Assembly (NCBI GenBank): GCA_019054805.1 | Contig: JAHQIY010000010.1 | Coordinates: forward strand, 1,099,501 to 1,163,500 | From: Brachionus manjavacas | Lineage: Eukaryota; Rotifera; Eurotatoria; Ploima; Brachionidae | Reading direction: 5' to 3' | Length of the DNA: 64,000 nt | Shown here: positions 1 through 12,670 of the stretch, piece after piece | Position numbering within the stretch: the first letter of the stretch is position 1 | How the letters are laid out: each line of letters opens with the position of its first letter | Notes under the pieces: model-generated | Databases searched by the model: none | The model's input: only the letters and a program-made list of their open reading frames with translations | What the model was told of the DNA's origin: nothing | Translations under genes and position numbers: made by a program

Positions 1-2048
1 GAAAGCAAACATTTGAAGCTAATTTTCATATAAGAAACTTCAATTTTTCAATTAAAGCGAGAACTAATCGTCTAATTAAATATTGTTTTATTTTTTAAAG
101 ATTTTATTCAGTCTAAATAATTTTTTAAAAAAATGCTAAAATCATTGAGGTAAACAAATGATAAATAAAATTATCTATTTATTAAAATGCTTCTTTCGCC
201 AAAATTTTCTTAAAATTAAATGAAACTGATAAAGATGAACTAATGGAAGAAAATTCAAATGAGTTAAATAATTTCTTTGAATCAAAATTTGAGTTTTCTC
301 GATATTCAATCCATAAATTAAAGTCTAGAAATAAGTTTTATTCTATCAACAAGGTTTCATCTAAGAAAAGCGAACTAATAAAAATAAGAAAAAAATAAAG
401 GTTTATTAATTTTTAACTCATCAATCTAAATAACACCAAGCTATCATATTAAAAGGATTTATTGACAAGCCTTATTGTTTTTTCCAATCATTCATGTTTA
501 AGAAAAAATTATTTAATTTAGAAATTAAGTTTAAAACCAGAGGACTTTTTGATAAATAGATATTATAAGATTTTAAGAAATTGTCTTCTTTACGTAATAT
601 TTACAAAAATTAAAAATTTTATCTATAATTTAGTGTTCTAGGTAAAAATTTGGAATTTTTAAAAACTTTAAAATGATTTTTAATTTATTTATTTTTTAAA
701 TCAAGTCAGTTTTTAGCTCTAAATTAACTTAAGAAAAAAAAATCATTTAATTAATTTCATTGAATGTAATGTGCTTGAGAGTGGTGTAATGAATCAAATG
801 ATGTGATAGTTCGAATATCACAAATATCTAATAAAATACTCATAATTTTATTAAGAAGACCACTTAAAATAGATTTAAATTTAATTGATACCAAACTTAT
901 TAAAATGATAATTAAATAAAAAAAACAGCTTTTATATTCTTCATACACTCAATTTTTATTTTTTCTAAATTTGTTTAGAGTCGATTCTTTTTCGTCAATA
1001 TAGATTTATTAAAATTTTCTTAGCTTTTTAATTTAGACCCCATTTTTTGTTTGTCAAAGTATTAAAAAAGTTAATACAAAAGTTAAATTCAGTAAAAATA
1101 AAAATTTCAAACATTTTGAAATAATTTTGGTGAAATCCCTAATATTCGTGGTTTTTGGAAATTTAATTGTAAACGTTTTTTAAATAAGTTTTAAACAGAA
1201 TTTTATTTTTTTTCCACAAAAAATATCTTCATTATGCGAGCATTATATCTAATGAAAAAAATTAATTAAAAAATTTTGACAATATTTATTTTTTTCCTAA
1301 AATTAACGAAAATTTAGGTAATTTAAGATCATTTTTATAAATTACAATACTTTTAGAATTTTGCGGTTTTTACATTAATTTAAGTGAAATGTGATAAAAA
1401 TTTTGTGAGAAATAACCACTCTATGATGAAAATATTTAAATATAAATCTATTTAACATCTATATTCCAGATAAATAAGATTTTAATTTTTTTAATGTAAG
1501 AGTAAAAAAATAATAATGTTAAGCTACAATAGTGATAATGACACCATGACCACTGCCGCCAAAGTGTGTAAAAGCACTTTATATAATAGCTTTAATAGCT
1601 CTAACTATTAAAGCTATAATAATAACTTTAACTACAAAAAGATGTAAAAAAAATATCTTACCATTAATTTATTATTTTTATTATTAGTTTTTTTTTTAAT
1701 GAAATATTACTAATTAATAAATCTTATTTTCATTTTCTTAATTTATTAATTTAAAAAAAAATTTGAACTTAACTTTCGTTACAAAACCATATTTTAACAA
1801 AAAAATGTGTAATTTTACCTAAAATTATATTATAAAAGACAAGAAATAGTATGAAAGTATTTTTTTAGATAGAATTTATTTAAAATTTAGGAAAAAAATG
1901 AAATTTTCACCTTTTTCTACCGAAAAGCCCATTTTTTCTACCGTAAGCATTTTGAAACGTTTGTACTAAAAGTTATTTAATTTAATTGAAGTTAAATTTC
2001 CTAAAATTAACGTTATTTATTCAATTCTGGGCTTCTTAAATGCACTTT
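1..2048. other. AT-rich non-coding stretch
   Basis: No convincing gene on either strand. The short open frames are AT-rich and lack good start codons or family resemblance. Around 1560-1640 there is a low-complexity stretch of repeated alternating runs of the type TTTAATAGC/TATAATAA. Nothing else is recognised. Confidence 0.6.
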
Positions 2049-3160
2049 AATATGGTTTAATTTTTTGTGTTTGAATTACAAAATGTATCTAATGTTGAAA
2101 TAACATTAAAAAATTAGATCTTTTCAAGTTCAAATAAAAAATTATTTTAAATTAAAATCGCAAAAATGAAATTTTTTTTTTTTTTTAAATTGACTTTGGG
2201 TTTGTGATATGATGATCCTTAAAGATAATATTTGTAGTTAGAAAAAAGCTAATGTAAGGATAAAAAATAAGATAGAAGAAATAATTACATAGAAAATTTA
2301 ATGTTTGGCGTAGTAGGTAAATTTTGCCAAATAGAAGAATCTATGTCCCCCAAAGTCAAACACTTGAAGGGTGAAAAATGAATTTTAATTTTCTTTAATT
2401 TTTATTATTTTATGCTGAAAGGCAAGGATTTAAGTAGAGGGCGCATTTGGCTATTCGGGATTGTTGAAAGATTTTCAAGTCAACCAGATCAGAGCAAATG
2501 CCAAGCTATTTCTAAAGCTCCTTCAAATTAAAAATAAAATAATTATTAACTAATTTTTATAACAGTTTCGAGAATCAGGCATTCTATTAAATAGCTTTAT
2601 TCAATTTGTTCACATAATCTAAAAACTGTTCGCTTAATTCTATTTTGGTTCACCCTAATTCTATTTGAACAAAAAAATTGGGTGAACCAATAGTTCACAA
2701 AATCTGAGAACAAGAATTTTTCGGATAATAAGTGAATTATGTTTCACCTAACTGACTAGACCCAGTTTTTCAACGACTAAATATAAACTTTAATCTGAAT
2801 GAATTATTTTTCTTTTTATTTCTTTTTATTCATTTTTTATTTTATTTTATTTAACTTTATTTTTAGTTTTTCCATTTGTTTTTATTCTGAAGGAGCATTT
2901 GCTAAGTAAAAAATAAATAAATGGATTGTTTAAAATTTAAAAAAGAATTTTCAATATTTTTTTTCAAATTTCCAAACAAAAATTAAATTCATTCTATTTC
3001 ACCAAAGAGTTAAATTTCAAATATGAAAATGTTTACAATTTTAACTTAAAATTATTTTTTTTTTGAAACTGAAAAAAATATTTAATACATCGCATTTTTT
3101 CAATTTTATTTCAACATTGGATTCATTTTGTAATTCAAACACAAAATACTAAACCATATT
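2049..3160 (+). mobile_element. Non-autonomous inverted-repeat element, copy A (upstream of the GPCR gene)
   Basis: The ends are inverted copies of each other over roughly 110 bp, starting AATATGGTTTA at 2049 and ending TAAACCATATT at 3160. The terminal repeats include the shared block TTGAATTACAAAATG. No transposase is encoded; the one longer open frame inside it is also found in other copies and is not conserved as protein. The interior carries a LINE-like tail motif (CTGAAGGAGC then A-rich AAATAAATAAAT at about 2888-2930). Relatives lie at 4242-5150, 9262-9885 (reverse), 34675-35587 and 53798-54945 (reverse). Confidence 0.8.
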
Positions 3161-3811
3161 TATAAACATTTATTTTTACATTTTGGCTCCAGAGTAATAT
3201 GGCTTAATCATTTTTTTTCTAAAAATTCTGATTATTATAATCATTATCAGAGATTAGATTGAGCTTTAATTATTTATTTTTCTAGGTTTTGAAACACATT
3301 TAAAGCAAATGACAAAATTCAATTTAAATTAATTTGGGTTTTTTCAAAAAAGTTTTGAGTTAAAAAATATTCAGAAATTTACCTTTGGTGTTTAAAGCAA
3401 TGGCAATAATTTTTTTTTAAATAAATCAGCGAAAAGTAAAATATTATTCAATACTTTTAACTCTAGACAGTCATATCGAAAACAATTAAAAATTAATCAG
3501 TATTTTTTATCAGACTTTCATTTATGATTAGCTTCATATTTTTTTTCCTATAAATTCGCCTAAATTCATATTTTAAATTTATTAAAATATGGATCATTTT
3601 CATTATCATGGCAATAATTCATCAATTTATCAGTTTAAAAATCAATTTTAATAGTTGATAAATTTTTTTTGTTTTATAAAATACAGTTGTTCATGATAAG
3701 TTATCAAAAATAATGTTTTAACTCACATTTTATTAACAGATTAACTAATTTAGATATAAAAATATTAGTTTTTGAAGTAATAAAATGAATTATTGAGAAT
3801 CAAGAGCTAAA

Positions 3812-6800
3812 ATGGATTATACGATTCTTTTCCTAATATCAATCCTGATTGTGGCGTTTGCAGGCTTTGCTGGAAACATAATAGTCATAATCGTGTACAT
3901 TTTTGACCGAAATCTGCATTCGTTTACCAACTATTTTTTTGTAAATCTTAGCGTAGTCGATATTCTAATCGTAATAGTATGCCTACCGGTTGGAATATTC
4001 GATGTAGTCATGGAAGGAGTTTGGATATTTGGCAAATTTTATTGTCACTTTGAAGTCTTTGTCGAAGCTGTGCTGCTATCGGTCTCATCTTTGACCCTCA
4101 TATCGATCAGTATCGAAAGATTTTTGGCCATATCTCGTCCATTACACGTAAAATAATCTTAAAAAAATTATTTAGAAGAGACGCTGAATTTCAACGAGCA
4201 GAGCAATTTACAAAACAGATCAAAATATCATTTTATTTATGTCAAAGCTAATTACAAGATTTATCTACAAAATGCTGAAATAACATTGAAAAAGTGCGAA
4301 GTTTCAAATATTTTTTTAGTTTCAAATAAAATTAATTTAATTTAGTATTTTACCCAGTGAACTTTATTTTAAAGGATCTTTAAAGAAATTTTAGAGAAAT
4401 TTGTAGAGTTTTTTTAGAGGTTATCGTACATTTTTCTCTAGAATATCTTTTAAATTTCTTTTAAATTTCTCTAAAATATCTTTTAAGTTTCTTTTATTTA
4501 TCTCTAAAAAGTTTTCAAATTTTTTTCAATTTTTTTAATCAGTAAGCGGTATACATTTATTAATTAAGGTCAATAAACATGATTTTGTGCCTCAGAAAAT
4601 TTTCAAGGATCAAGATAGTAAAGATCAAAATCATGATCACTAAAGCTGCCATAAAGCTAGATATCCAGTAAAAAATAATATTATTATATTGTTTATAATA
4701 TGAAGAAAATGTATAATAGGCAATTCAAATAAAGTAATAAAATCTTTTGATTATCACATGCCAAATCCTAAAAAATTAAAAACAGATGATATATGTACAA
4801 TGGTTTTTTGTATGACCATAAAGTAATTAGCAATAATTTTGCTGTGGTTCGGGCTAAATTAAGAGTTATGATGTCTAAACGTTTTATATAGCTTGAAAAA
4901 TAGCACCCAAAAAATCATTGTTCATGACGTTTGTCATCAAAATTAGATATCAGAAAATTGATCCTTTTACAAGTGGATACTTACTCATTAAAAAAATTAT
5001 ATTTTTAGCAAATAAAAGTTAAACCTGTATAATTTCAAAAATGAAAATTTTTTTTGAAACAGAAAAAAATATTTGCAGCATTGCACTTTTTCAATGTTAT
5101 TACAACTGTAGATATATTTTGTAATTTAAACACAAAAAATTTCAACTAAATTTTTTTACTTGATACATCTATTTACTGAAAAAAAAATGTAAGATCTACA
5201 GTTGTTTCAAGCTAGATAAGCTTCAGGAAATGTAAAACGCCCTCACTGCCTGATCCCGAAATGATTTTTAAAATATCTTGGTTTTAATTTTTCTCACCTA
5301 TGTTTTATTAAATAAAAAAATAGTTCAAAAAAAGGTATATTTGAAATACTTTAACTCATGAATTACCTACATTTTAAATTTTTCGAAAGAGAAAATTTTG
5401 TGCTTTACAAGTTGGTACATGATTTTTAAATACTTATCTTTTCTTAATTGTACCGAAGCATACTTTTCAATATACAATACAATTTAAAACTAACTTGTAC
5501 ATTTCTTTTCCTCGACTCTTCCTCAACTCTTCCTTTCCTCGAATTTTCTTTTCTTGAGAAACATGAAATAAAAATTTTAATTTTTTTTAATAAGTTGATT
5601 TAATAAGACTAAAATATTTTTTTTTAATTAAAACAAAATTAGCAATTTTAATTTTTTTACTCACTTTTATTTACATTTTCAATATTTTAAATTAGTTAAA
5701 ATTTAATGGACTAAAATTGTTTCACCTTAAAAATTGAACATTAATTTTTTTTAACTCATGGACCATTTCTTAACGATTTTAAAATTGACAAATCTCGATT
5801 TAATTATTTTAAGATTCTAACCAAATAAAATTTAGATTATAAAAAAATATAAGATGAAAGTGTCACTTCATTTTCTTAATAGGAAAGATTGGTAGAGGAA
5901 AGAGAGAATTGAAGAAAGGAAAAGTCGAGAAAGAGAAAAGGAAAGGTCGAGGAAAATAGATGAAAGGAAGAGTTGAAGAAGAGTCTAAGAACAAAATGCG
6001 TACAAGCTAGTTTTAATTTGTACTGTATATGCAATATTCGAGCCAAAAAGACTTAAATTTTTTTCCAACCAGTGTCTTTTCGGTAAATTTACGTGAAATT
6101 ACTAATTTTATCGTAAAATTAAAGAGAGCGGAAATTTCTTCAATAATGTGTTTAATTTGGTAAGATAAATTTAAAAAATTAACTTTTCATTCCTTTTAAG
6201 TAGATATAATTAAAAAAGTAAATTTCGCTTTTTTAAGGTAAATTAAGGTAGGAGTAATAAATACAATTGGGCTAAATAGACTATTACAGTAAATTAGACT
6301 ATTTCTTTAGCCATTTGTCCTGGTTAATTTTGAAGTTATAAATTGATTCAGAATTGACGATGTACTGAGGAAGACTATTCCAGACACTAACTACTGGGTT
6401 TGTTAAGAAATGATATCGTTTTATACAATTTTTCACATCTTCTCTAACATGATTTCTATATGATTTCTTCTCAAGTCGTTTTCACGAAAAAATAATACCA
6501 TTTTCGAAATTGATAGTTTCATATCTGTTAATAATTTTAAACGGTTGGAAAAAGTCGCCTCTCATCCGTTCAATTTTGAGATTAGTTAAGTTAAACATTT
6601 CCAGTCTTTTCGGATAGTCATATTTTCGAAGTGAAGGAATTATTCTTGTCGCTCTTCTTTGGTCCTTCCCGATTTCAGAAATGTCTTTTTCAAGAAATGG
6701 ACACCATGAACTAATGGCAAACTCTAAATGAGGTCTAACCAGTGCTGTGTAAAGCATTCTCATTGTATTAATGTTTAAATACTTGAAACTTTTAGCAATC

Positions 6801-9113
6801 ATACTCAAAATACGGTTTCCACGACTTGTGCAATATTTAACTTGGTTTGTCCACTTCAAGTCATTTTGAATATGAATACCTAGATCTTTTTTAGACAAAT
6901 TCTTTGTTCGGTATCTGCTGTTCTGAAGTACAAGATTGTCTTGAGAACTCTTTATTAAAGACAAAACGGGTCTTGCCTGTTATGTGACCAAGGGGGTCAT
7001 GTAATATGTGACCTGATGACTTATGTCAGTTTGGTGACCGTATATCTTTTTTTTTTGTATCACATATTATATGACCATCGATACCGAAAATTTACAAATT
7101 TATAGGTCACCAAAATATTTTAATGGGTCACAAAAGTATTCTGATGGGTCACCAAAATTTAAATAATTCCGAATTTTTTAAAGACAAAAATTTTAACAAA
7201 ATAATTCTTTCAACTGGTCCAGATGAAGCAGGTGTTATAAAAATTTTTGTGCAAGGGCCCACTAGACCTAAGGCTGCTTTTTTTAAAACAATAATCTGGG
7301 TCAGTGAGGTCAACTTCTTTAAAACTATTTCACTGTTTGCAATTTGATCCAAATCATTAGAACAAATAAAATCAGTGACTCTTTAAAAAGCTGGACAAGG
7401 TTTAGATTCATCATCAATCGTAAAAAGGTATAAAAAGTAAATCAATATTTAAGTAAATAAATTTTTTTTTAAAACAAAATATTAGCTTAAAAGGAATAAA
7501 AGTCAAATCAGTTTAAATTCAAAAAATTTGAAAACATAATTGAAGAGACTTGACTTAATTTTAAATTTGTGAATTTAAAAAAAAAAATTTAAATTTTTAT
7601 TTATTAAATAATTAATTATGCTTTTTTTAAAATTGAAATTTTTTTTTAAATCTTAGGTACTGTTCAAAAGAACATTTAGTGTTGCAGTTTAAGCAGTTTT
7701 AAAAGTGGTCGTTATAAAACAAAAACAAATTATTAATAAAGAACATTAAATAAAATTAAAAATTACTTTTTTTTTACTTTTTTTACCATAAAAAACTATT
7801 TTCATTTTATCTATTTATGAATAAGAAAAAAGTAATTTTTCATTTTATTTTACCACAATTAATTCATTATTGAAGAAATTTTGTGCCTTTATAGTTTTAC
7901 GATAAAATTAGTAAATTTTCCAAAAAGACACTTACCGTAGCAGTAGTCTATGTATATTACGATTTTGGGGTCGCAATCGTTTCTTAGGAAAATGAGGAAA
8001 TTTCGCATTTCCTGAACTTTAGTCTTTCTCTTCAAATTTACAAATTTTTATTTTTTTGGTAAAAGCCTGATATCTTCATGCAAAATAAGGTGCATGAATG
8101 CTTGATTGTTTTTTTTGGTTTTACCATTTGAATGTAATCTTAAAAAACTTGCTCTGTTCCGGAAAAAAAATGCTCCCTACTTAGCTGTTTCAATAGAAAA
8201 AATAATTAAAAAATTTTAGATGAACAAATTGATGACTAAAGAAATTTCAATTTTTGTGATCTTGCTTCTCTGGTTGATATCCATAATATTCTCGTTGCCA
8301 TTTTTTGTATTCACAAGCTACACTGTGCAAAATTTCAATGACACCATGGTTCCATACTGCTACAATGATAGGACATCACTCTTTGCCAGAACTTATTCAT
8401 CTACGTTCATATCATTGTTTGTGTTCATACCATCGGTGATACTAAGTTTGGTCTATGTGACACTAATCCGGAAGATAAGGAAAATAAACAAGTTTCAGTT
8501 GTTTAATTCAAATCAGCAAAATGTGTCCAGAATAAAGCGAAACAGCACAGAGAACAACATTAATTGTTCGGTGAACAATTCGGTTTACGGCAGCTTTTTG
8601 TTCAAGAACCGTTATTCAGGCGACTCTAAGATTTTTTGGGCCAGGTCTTTGGACGCTCAGAGGAAAAAAGCTTGCTCAAACTCTTTGACTACAAAGCACA
8701 GGCAAACAGTGACCATTTGTTTAATTTCCTTGGCATTTTTCTTTTGCCAAATTCCAATCAAAATATTTCAACTGTTCAATGTGTTTTATGAATTCAAAAA
8801 GGTGTCGTTTGAAAACGACTTATTTAGGTTCAAAGTAATGAACATGATTTTTCTGTCTACAAAATTTTTGTTTTTTCTACACGGCATGTCCAACCCGATC
8901 ATTTACAATTTAATGTCAAGTAAATTTAGTCGATCATTCCGCAATGTCATATTGTGCAAATCGATTCATTCTTATAATAAGCAAAAATACTTGAGGCAAA
9001 TTTCTTTTTCAAATTTGAACAAAAACAAAGCTAATAGTTTAAAAATTAGCAATGCTTACGAATGTCAAAAAATTGTTAACCATAGTTTAAGTCTGCATGA
9101 TTCATATGGATAG
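3812..9113 (+). CDS. Rhodopsin-family peptide GPCR, two exons (3812-4147 and 8220-9113)
   Basis: Seven-transmembrane receptor, probably for a neuropeptide, acting at the cell surface through G proteins. Splicing 3812-4147 to 8220-9113 (phase 0, donor GTAAAATA, acceptor TTTTAG) gives 409 residues. Visible landmarks: GN in TM1 (N22), NLSVVD in TM2 (D50), W71-I-F-G in the first loop, C78 pairing with C159, ERF 102-104 in place of DRY, W130 in TM4, P183 in TM5, CQIP 288-291 in TM6, NPIIY 337-341 in TM7. The third inner loop is long and hydrophilic. The TM2-TM3 and TM7 segments look most like the orexin/allatotropin/trissin receptor group, but the ligand cannot be assigned. The extracellular N-terminus is only a few residues; an in-frame TGA lies 24 nt upstream of the start codon, so 3812 is the first Met of this exon. 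AATAAA follows at 9191. The 4072-bp intron is filled with mobile elements. Confidence 0.88.
4242..5150. mobile_element. Non-autonomous inverted-repeat element, copy E (in GPCR intron)
   Basis: Left arm about 4250-4330 and right arm about 5035-5150 are inverted, diverged versions of the terminal repeat of copies A, B and C (shared block CATTGAAAAAGTGCGA, then TTTCAAAT). The interior has no coding potential. It includes a roughly 35-bp imperfect tandem repeat built on TTTCTCTAAAATATC at about 4434-4500. Older than the other copies, judging by arm divergence. Confidence 0.65.
5464..6045. mobile_element. MITE-like element with pyrimidine/purine-rich arms (in GPCR intron)
   Basis: The left arm at about 5464-5570 and the right arm at about 5885-6045 are inverted relatives. 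Both contain TTTAAAACTA/TTAAAACTA next to CTTGTAC, followed inward by a CCTCGACTCTTCC-type block whose complement (GAAGAGTTGAAG, GGTCGAGG) fills the right arm. No coding capacity. The boundaries are approximate and no target duplication was identified. Confidence 0.6.
6071..7932. mobile_element. Inverted-repeat element enclosing a LINE fragment (in GPCR intron)
   Basis: The left end AGTGTCTTTTCGG (6071) matches the inverted right end (GACACT at 7927-7932) and similarity continues inward for roughly 150-170 bp, including TAATTTTATCGTAAAA and ATTTCTTCAATAATG. Between the arms lie a dead LINE reverse-transcriptase piece and, at about 6975-7150, a block with repeated GGTCAC/GTGACC words in both orientations. 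No transposase is seen, so it is either a non-autonomous element or a composite formed by later insertion. Confidence 0.6.
6299..6964 (-). pseudogene. LINE reverse transcriptase, C-terminal fragment
   Basis: Read on the minus strand from 6964, this is the thumb/C-terminal part of a non-LTR retrotransposon polymerase: a LGIHIQNDLKW-like segment, then MLYTALVRPHLEFA, then NLTNLKIERMRGD. One in-frame TGA (at 6482-6484) interrupts it. After that the same frame continues through VVSVWNSLPQYIV to a natural-looking stop at 6299-6301. The polymerase palm and endonuclease are missing. Confidence 0.85.
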
Positions 9114-9261
9114 TTGCTAGAAAAAAATAGAACATTTTTGTTTCATTCCGCATTTGAATGTTTATTGTATTATTTTTTTTTTTTTACTTAAATAAATGAT
9201 TAATTTAAATAATTTTTTAATTTAAAAATTTTAAGATTCAAATCAAATTGGTTAATGATTA

Positions 9262-9885
9262 TTTTATTTTTAATTTGAAGGAGCTTTAGAAATAGCTTGG
9301 CATTTGCTCTGATCTGGTTGACTTGAAACTCTTTCAACAATCCCGAATACCCAAATGCACCCTCTACTTAAATCCTTGCCTTTCAGCATAAAATAACAAA
9401 AATTAAAGAAAATTAAAATTAATTTTTCACCCTTCAAGTGTTTGACTTTGGGGGACATAGATTCTTCTATTTGGCAAAATTTACCTACTACGCCAAACAT
9501 TAAATTTTCTATATAATTAATTTTTCTATCTTATTTTTTATCATTACATTAGCTTTTTTCTAAATAGATGAAAAAATTAAAAAATAGGTGAACAATTTTT
9601 TGATTAGGTCAACTAATAGTTTATAAAACCTGAGAACAAGAATTGTTCCAGTAACAGGTGAACCATAGTTTACCTAAGCGACTAGACCCGAAAAACTTGG
9701 TTTTCTTCTTATAAAATTTTGACTTTAGTGATGGTTTACTGTCGTTTGGTGCATTTTAACAAATATTTAATTTGGAAAACAGAGCGTAGTAAGTTTTTTA
9801 AACTACAGATATTTTTTTTAAGGATCATCATATCACATACCCAAAGTCAAAATTTATAAAAAAAAGCAAAGTTTTTCATTATTAA
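9262..9885 (-). mobile_element. Non-autonomous repeat element, copy D (downstream of the GPCR gene, inverted)
   Basis: The reverse complement matches the interior of copy A (2298-2545) closely and matches copy C (54230-54790) more extensively, including GAACAAGAATTGTTCCAGTA and GGATCATCATATCAC. The outer terminal repeat is missing. An apparent 76-codon minus-strand frame inside (9270-9500) is part of the repeat and not a gene. It begins about 150 bp after the GPCR stop codon. Confidence 0.75.
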
Positions 9886-10689
9886 CACAATATTAACTTA
9901 ATGTAACCAGTAAACTTGTTGTTAAAACTGTTTATTGAAGTATCCCCCCAATATGTGAATAGTTTCTATTATTTAAAGTGACAATGTTTGGCTCAAGAAA
10001 GGAACGCTTTAAAATGTTTGAATGAATTAATCATTCAGAGAACGCATGTGTGAGTGCTGGATTTAGTTAAATAATTTTTAAGCTCAAATCTCAAATTTGT
10101 AATATCATTTAATTCTTAAAATACTAATAAGTTATGTGGTTTAGTCACATGACATGTTAACATCCCTCGAGCCTTAAAGAATGTCAACTATAAATAATAT
10201 AAACACAAATCATTAATAAATAAATAAACATAAAATTAAATTAAATGATAAATAGAATAAATAGTTTTTTTTTTTTAAGAGAAGTATTCTAGTCGCTGAG
10301 GCGGCACAGACTTTTTCCAGACTTGGTCACTTGTTCTTAACGCTGCTCATTTCCTTCTTGAACATGCGCCAACTCTCCGACTTCGAATCCTGCTATTTTC
10401 TTCTTCCAACACCTCTCCTTCACTAGATGTTTCGAATTCTTCGTCGTCCCTGTTCGGATCTGCATTGCTAATCCTGCTTTCAGTGTGAGTCATAGCTTCA
10501 TCACTCGATTGCAGCAAAATCTAAGCCCTATTCCATTCGGTATCGCACTCATTTGAAAGCTTATTTGGCAAGATGTACTTCTTGACACGATTTATGTGTA
10601 CAACAAAACTCTTAAGTCGATCAAGTGTGGTTATCTTAACCGACACAAAGCCAAATTGCCGTTTACAAGCTTGTGTATTTTATCTTTTG

Positions 10690-11513
10690 CTTGAACAATT
10701 TATGATACGTAGCTGTCTGCATCTAATTTCGAACTTTTTTCACTAGCCACTCCAACTAATTGATCCATAACAGGCTTTGTACCATAAATTACTTCATACG
10801 GCGAAAAACCAGTAGATGCATGTGCTGAAAAGTTGTAGGCACATATAACTTGCTTTAAGTGAATGTCTCAGTTCATTTGAGCTTCATGAACATAAATCAT
10901 TAAGATTTGTTTTATGGTTCTGTTCGTCCTTTCAATCAGATCGTTTCAACACCGCAATTTCAAAATTCGGTCCTTGATTACTAAGTAATAACTCAAATGC
11001 TCCATATCGACAAACCAACTCCTCAAATACAAACTTAGCCGTTTCTTCTGCACTAAAAGAAGCCAACGCTTTTCCTTCTAAAATTTTTGAAAAATAGTCT
11101 ATTGCTAAAACAATATACAGTTTTCTTCTGGATGATTGGACCAGTAGACCCATGAAATCAATACCAATCATTTGCCAAGGTCGTGAAATGATAATTTGTT
11201 TCAATGGAGCACGAAAACTTGGACCACCATTCTTGAATCTTTGGCAAATGTCACAACTTTTACAATACTCCATCGTTTGCTTTCGCATACGAAGCCAAAA
11301 AAATTTTGACTTTATTGGCCCAGAAGTCTTCTCAAAGCTTCGATGCCCTGAAAGCTCATAGTCATGATAAATTCTAAGAATAAATTGTACTACATTATTA
11401 GGTACTAAAACTTGGTCACTACGACTATTTGATCTCACAACTAAAACTCCATCTGCCAATCTCAAACGCTCTTTAATTTTGAACCAATTTTGTCCATTTT
11501 CAACCTTAAGCAA
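10690..11513 (-). pseudogene. gypsy-type integrase remnant
   Basis: The minus-strand frame from 11513 to 10932 contains the N-terminal zinc-binding region ending CKSCDICQRF, then IGIDFMGLL with the first catalytic aspartate, and FSAEETAKFVFEELVCRYG. The frame then shifts. The rest of the core (ERTNRTIKQIL carrying the catalytic glutamate region, then STGFSPYEVIYGTKP) continues on the same strand to about 10690 with stops. Known role of the family: insertion of the cDNA into the genome. Broken here. Confidence 0.85.
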
Positions 11514-11666
11514 CTCGATGTTTAGCTCTTTTTGCGAACCAATTCAACCACTTTACTAATACATGTGGCTTTCTGTCCTATATTTACTTTTATCAAGTAA
11601 ATGTTTGCAATTGTTCTGGACAGAAGATCAGGTAAAACATTTGCCGCACCAGGCTTATAGACAATC

Positions 11667-12190
11667 TCACTCTAACTCGTGAAACAATCTACCAAGACGT
11701 CCTGCTGGATCTTTCAGCTTTTTGAGCGTTGCCAATGGTCGATGATCAGTCACAAACAAAATTTTACGACCAATCACATATGCTCTAAAATGCTTAGAAC
11801 CCCATACTATTGCTAGTAGCTCTTTTTCACTCACCGTATAATTTCTCTCTGTTTTTGTGACGACTAGCATATGCAACCGGATGGTCTGGATAAGTGCTGC
11901 GCCAATTGCCGTGTCAGATGCATCACACTAAATTTTAAATGGTTTTTAAAGTCCGCTAACGCCAACACAGGTGCTGATGCAAATTTTTGTTTTAGCTGAT
12001 TGAACACCATTTCTTCTTGCTCATTCTATTTGAACTTGCTTTTGGACTCGCTCAATTTGTACAAATACGTGGCAATATTACTAAATTTCTTTATAAATTT
12101 TCTAAAATGAGATACTGCACCCAAAAATCTCTTAAGCTCTCTAGCCGTTTTTGGTACCCCCATTATTAAAATTGCTTTTCACATCATGGT
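11667..12190 (-). pseudogene. gypsy-type RNase H and post-palm polymerase remnant
   Basis: From about 12190 the minus strand encodes GVPKTARELKRFLGAVSHF and NIATYLYKLSESKSKF (connection region), a segment KFASAPVLALADFKNH, and after a shift the RNase H region with VSEKELLAIVWGSKHFRAY and FVTDHRPLATL ending at 11667. The catalytic YxDD box expected just upstream is not present in any frame. Confidence 0.8.
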
Positions 12191-12670
12191 ACATTTTAGC
12201 ATACTCAGAAGCTGATGCTTCTTTGTTGCATTAAGATCTTTGTTAATGTTTAACAATTTTTGATCAAAATTGACACTAGTTTTTCTTAGTTCAAGTTCGG
12301 CCCTGTTTAATGCTTAGTCTTGTTTTTCAACCTCAACTTTAGTTTCAAGAAACATTTCTCAATCGTCTTCAAACAGAGCAGCTTCCTCCATATATCCAAC
12401 TATCACATTTGGTTCTAATTTTACAGTGTCTGTTGTTGCATCCAGTGCACTCACTACAATCTAGTCAGTTTCTTTTTCTACTTAATGTAAACTACAAGCA
12501 AAACGAACGCCTCTACTATCCAATGATGGATTCGACTAAAAGATCATGGTTCTATTCAACTCCATTTTACCAAATTTTGCATATATCAATTTTTCAGAAA
12601 GTGGCTCAATGTTAGTCGCTTGCTTTACAAAACAATTGACTCTATTCACACAAGCTTTTGGTACACATGA

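Noticed and set aside
757..948. 63-codon minus-strand hydrophobic frame
   Set aside because: No ATG start, AT-rich, no support from context.
7123..7352. Overlapping plus and minus frames of about 70 codons in the GPCR intron
   Set aside because: Mutual shadows in an inverted-repeat element; the plus frame begins in repeated GGTCAC words and has no family resemblance.
9270..9500. 76-codon minus-strand frame that looks like a small protein
   Set aside because: It lies wholly inside a dispersed repeat; the matching stretch at 2298-2530 has stops, so the frame is not conserved.
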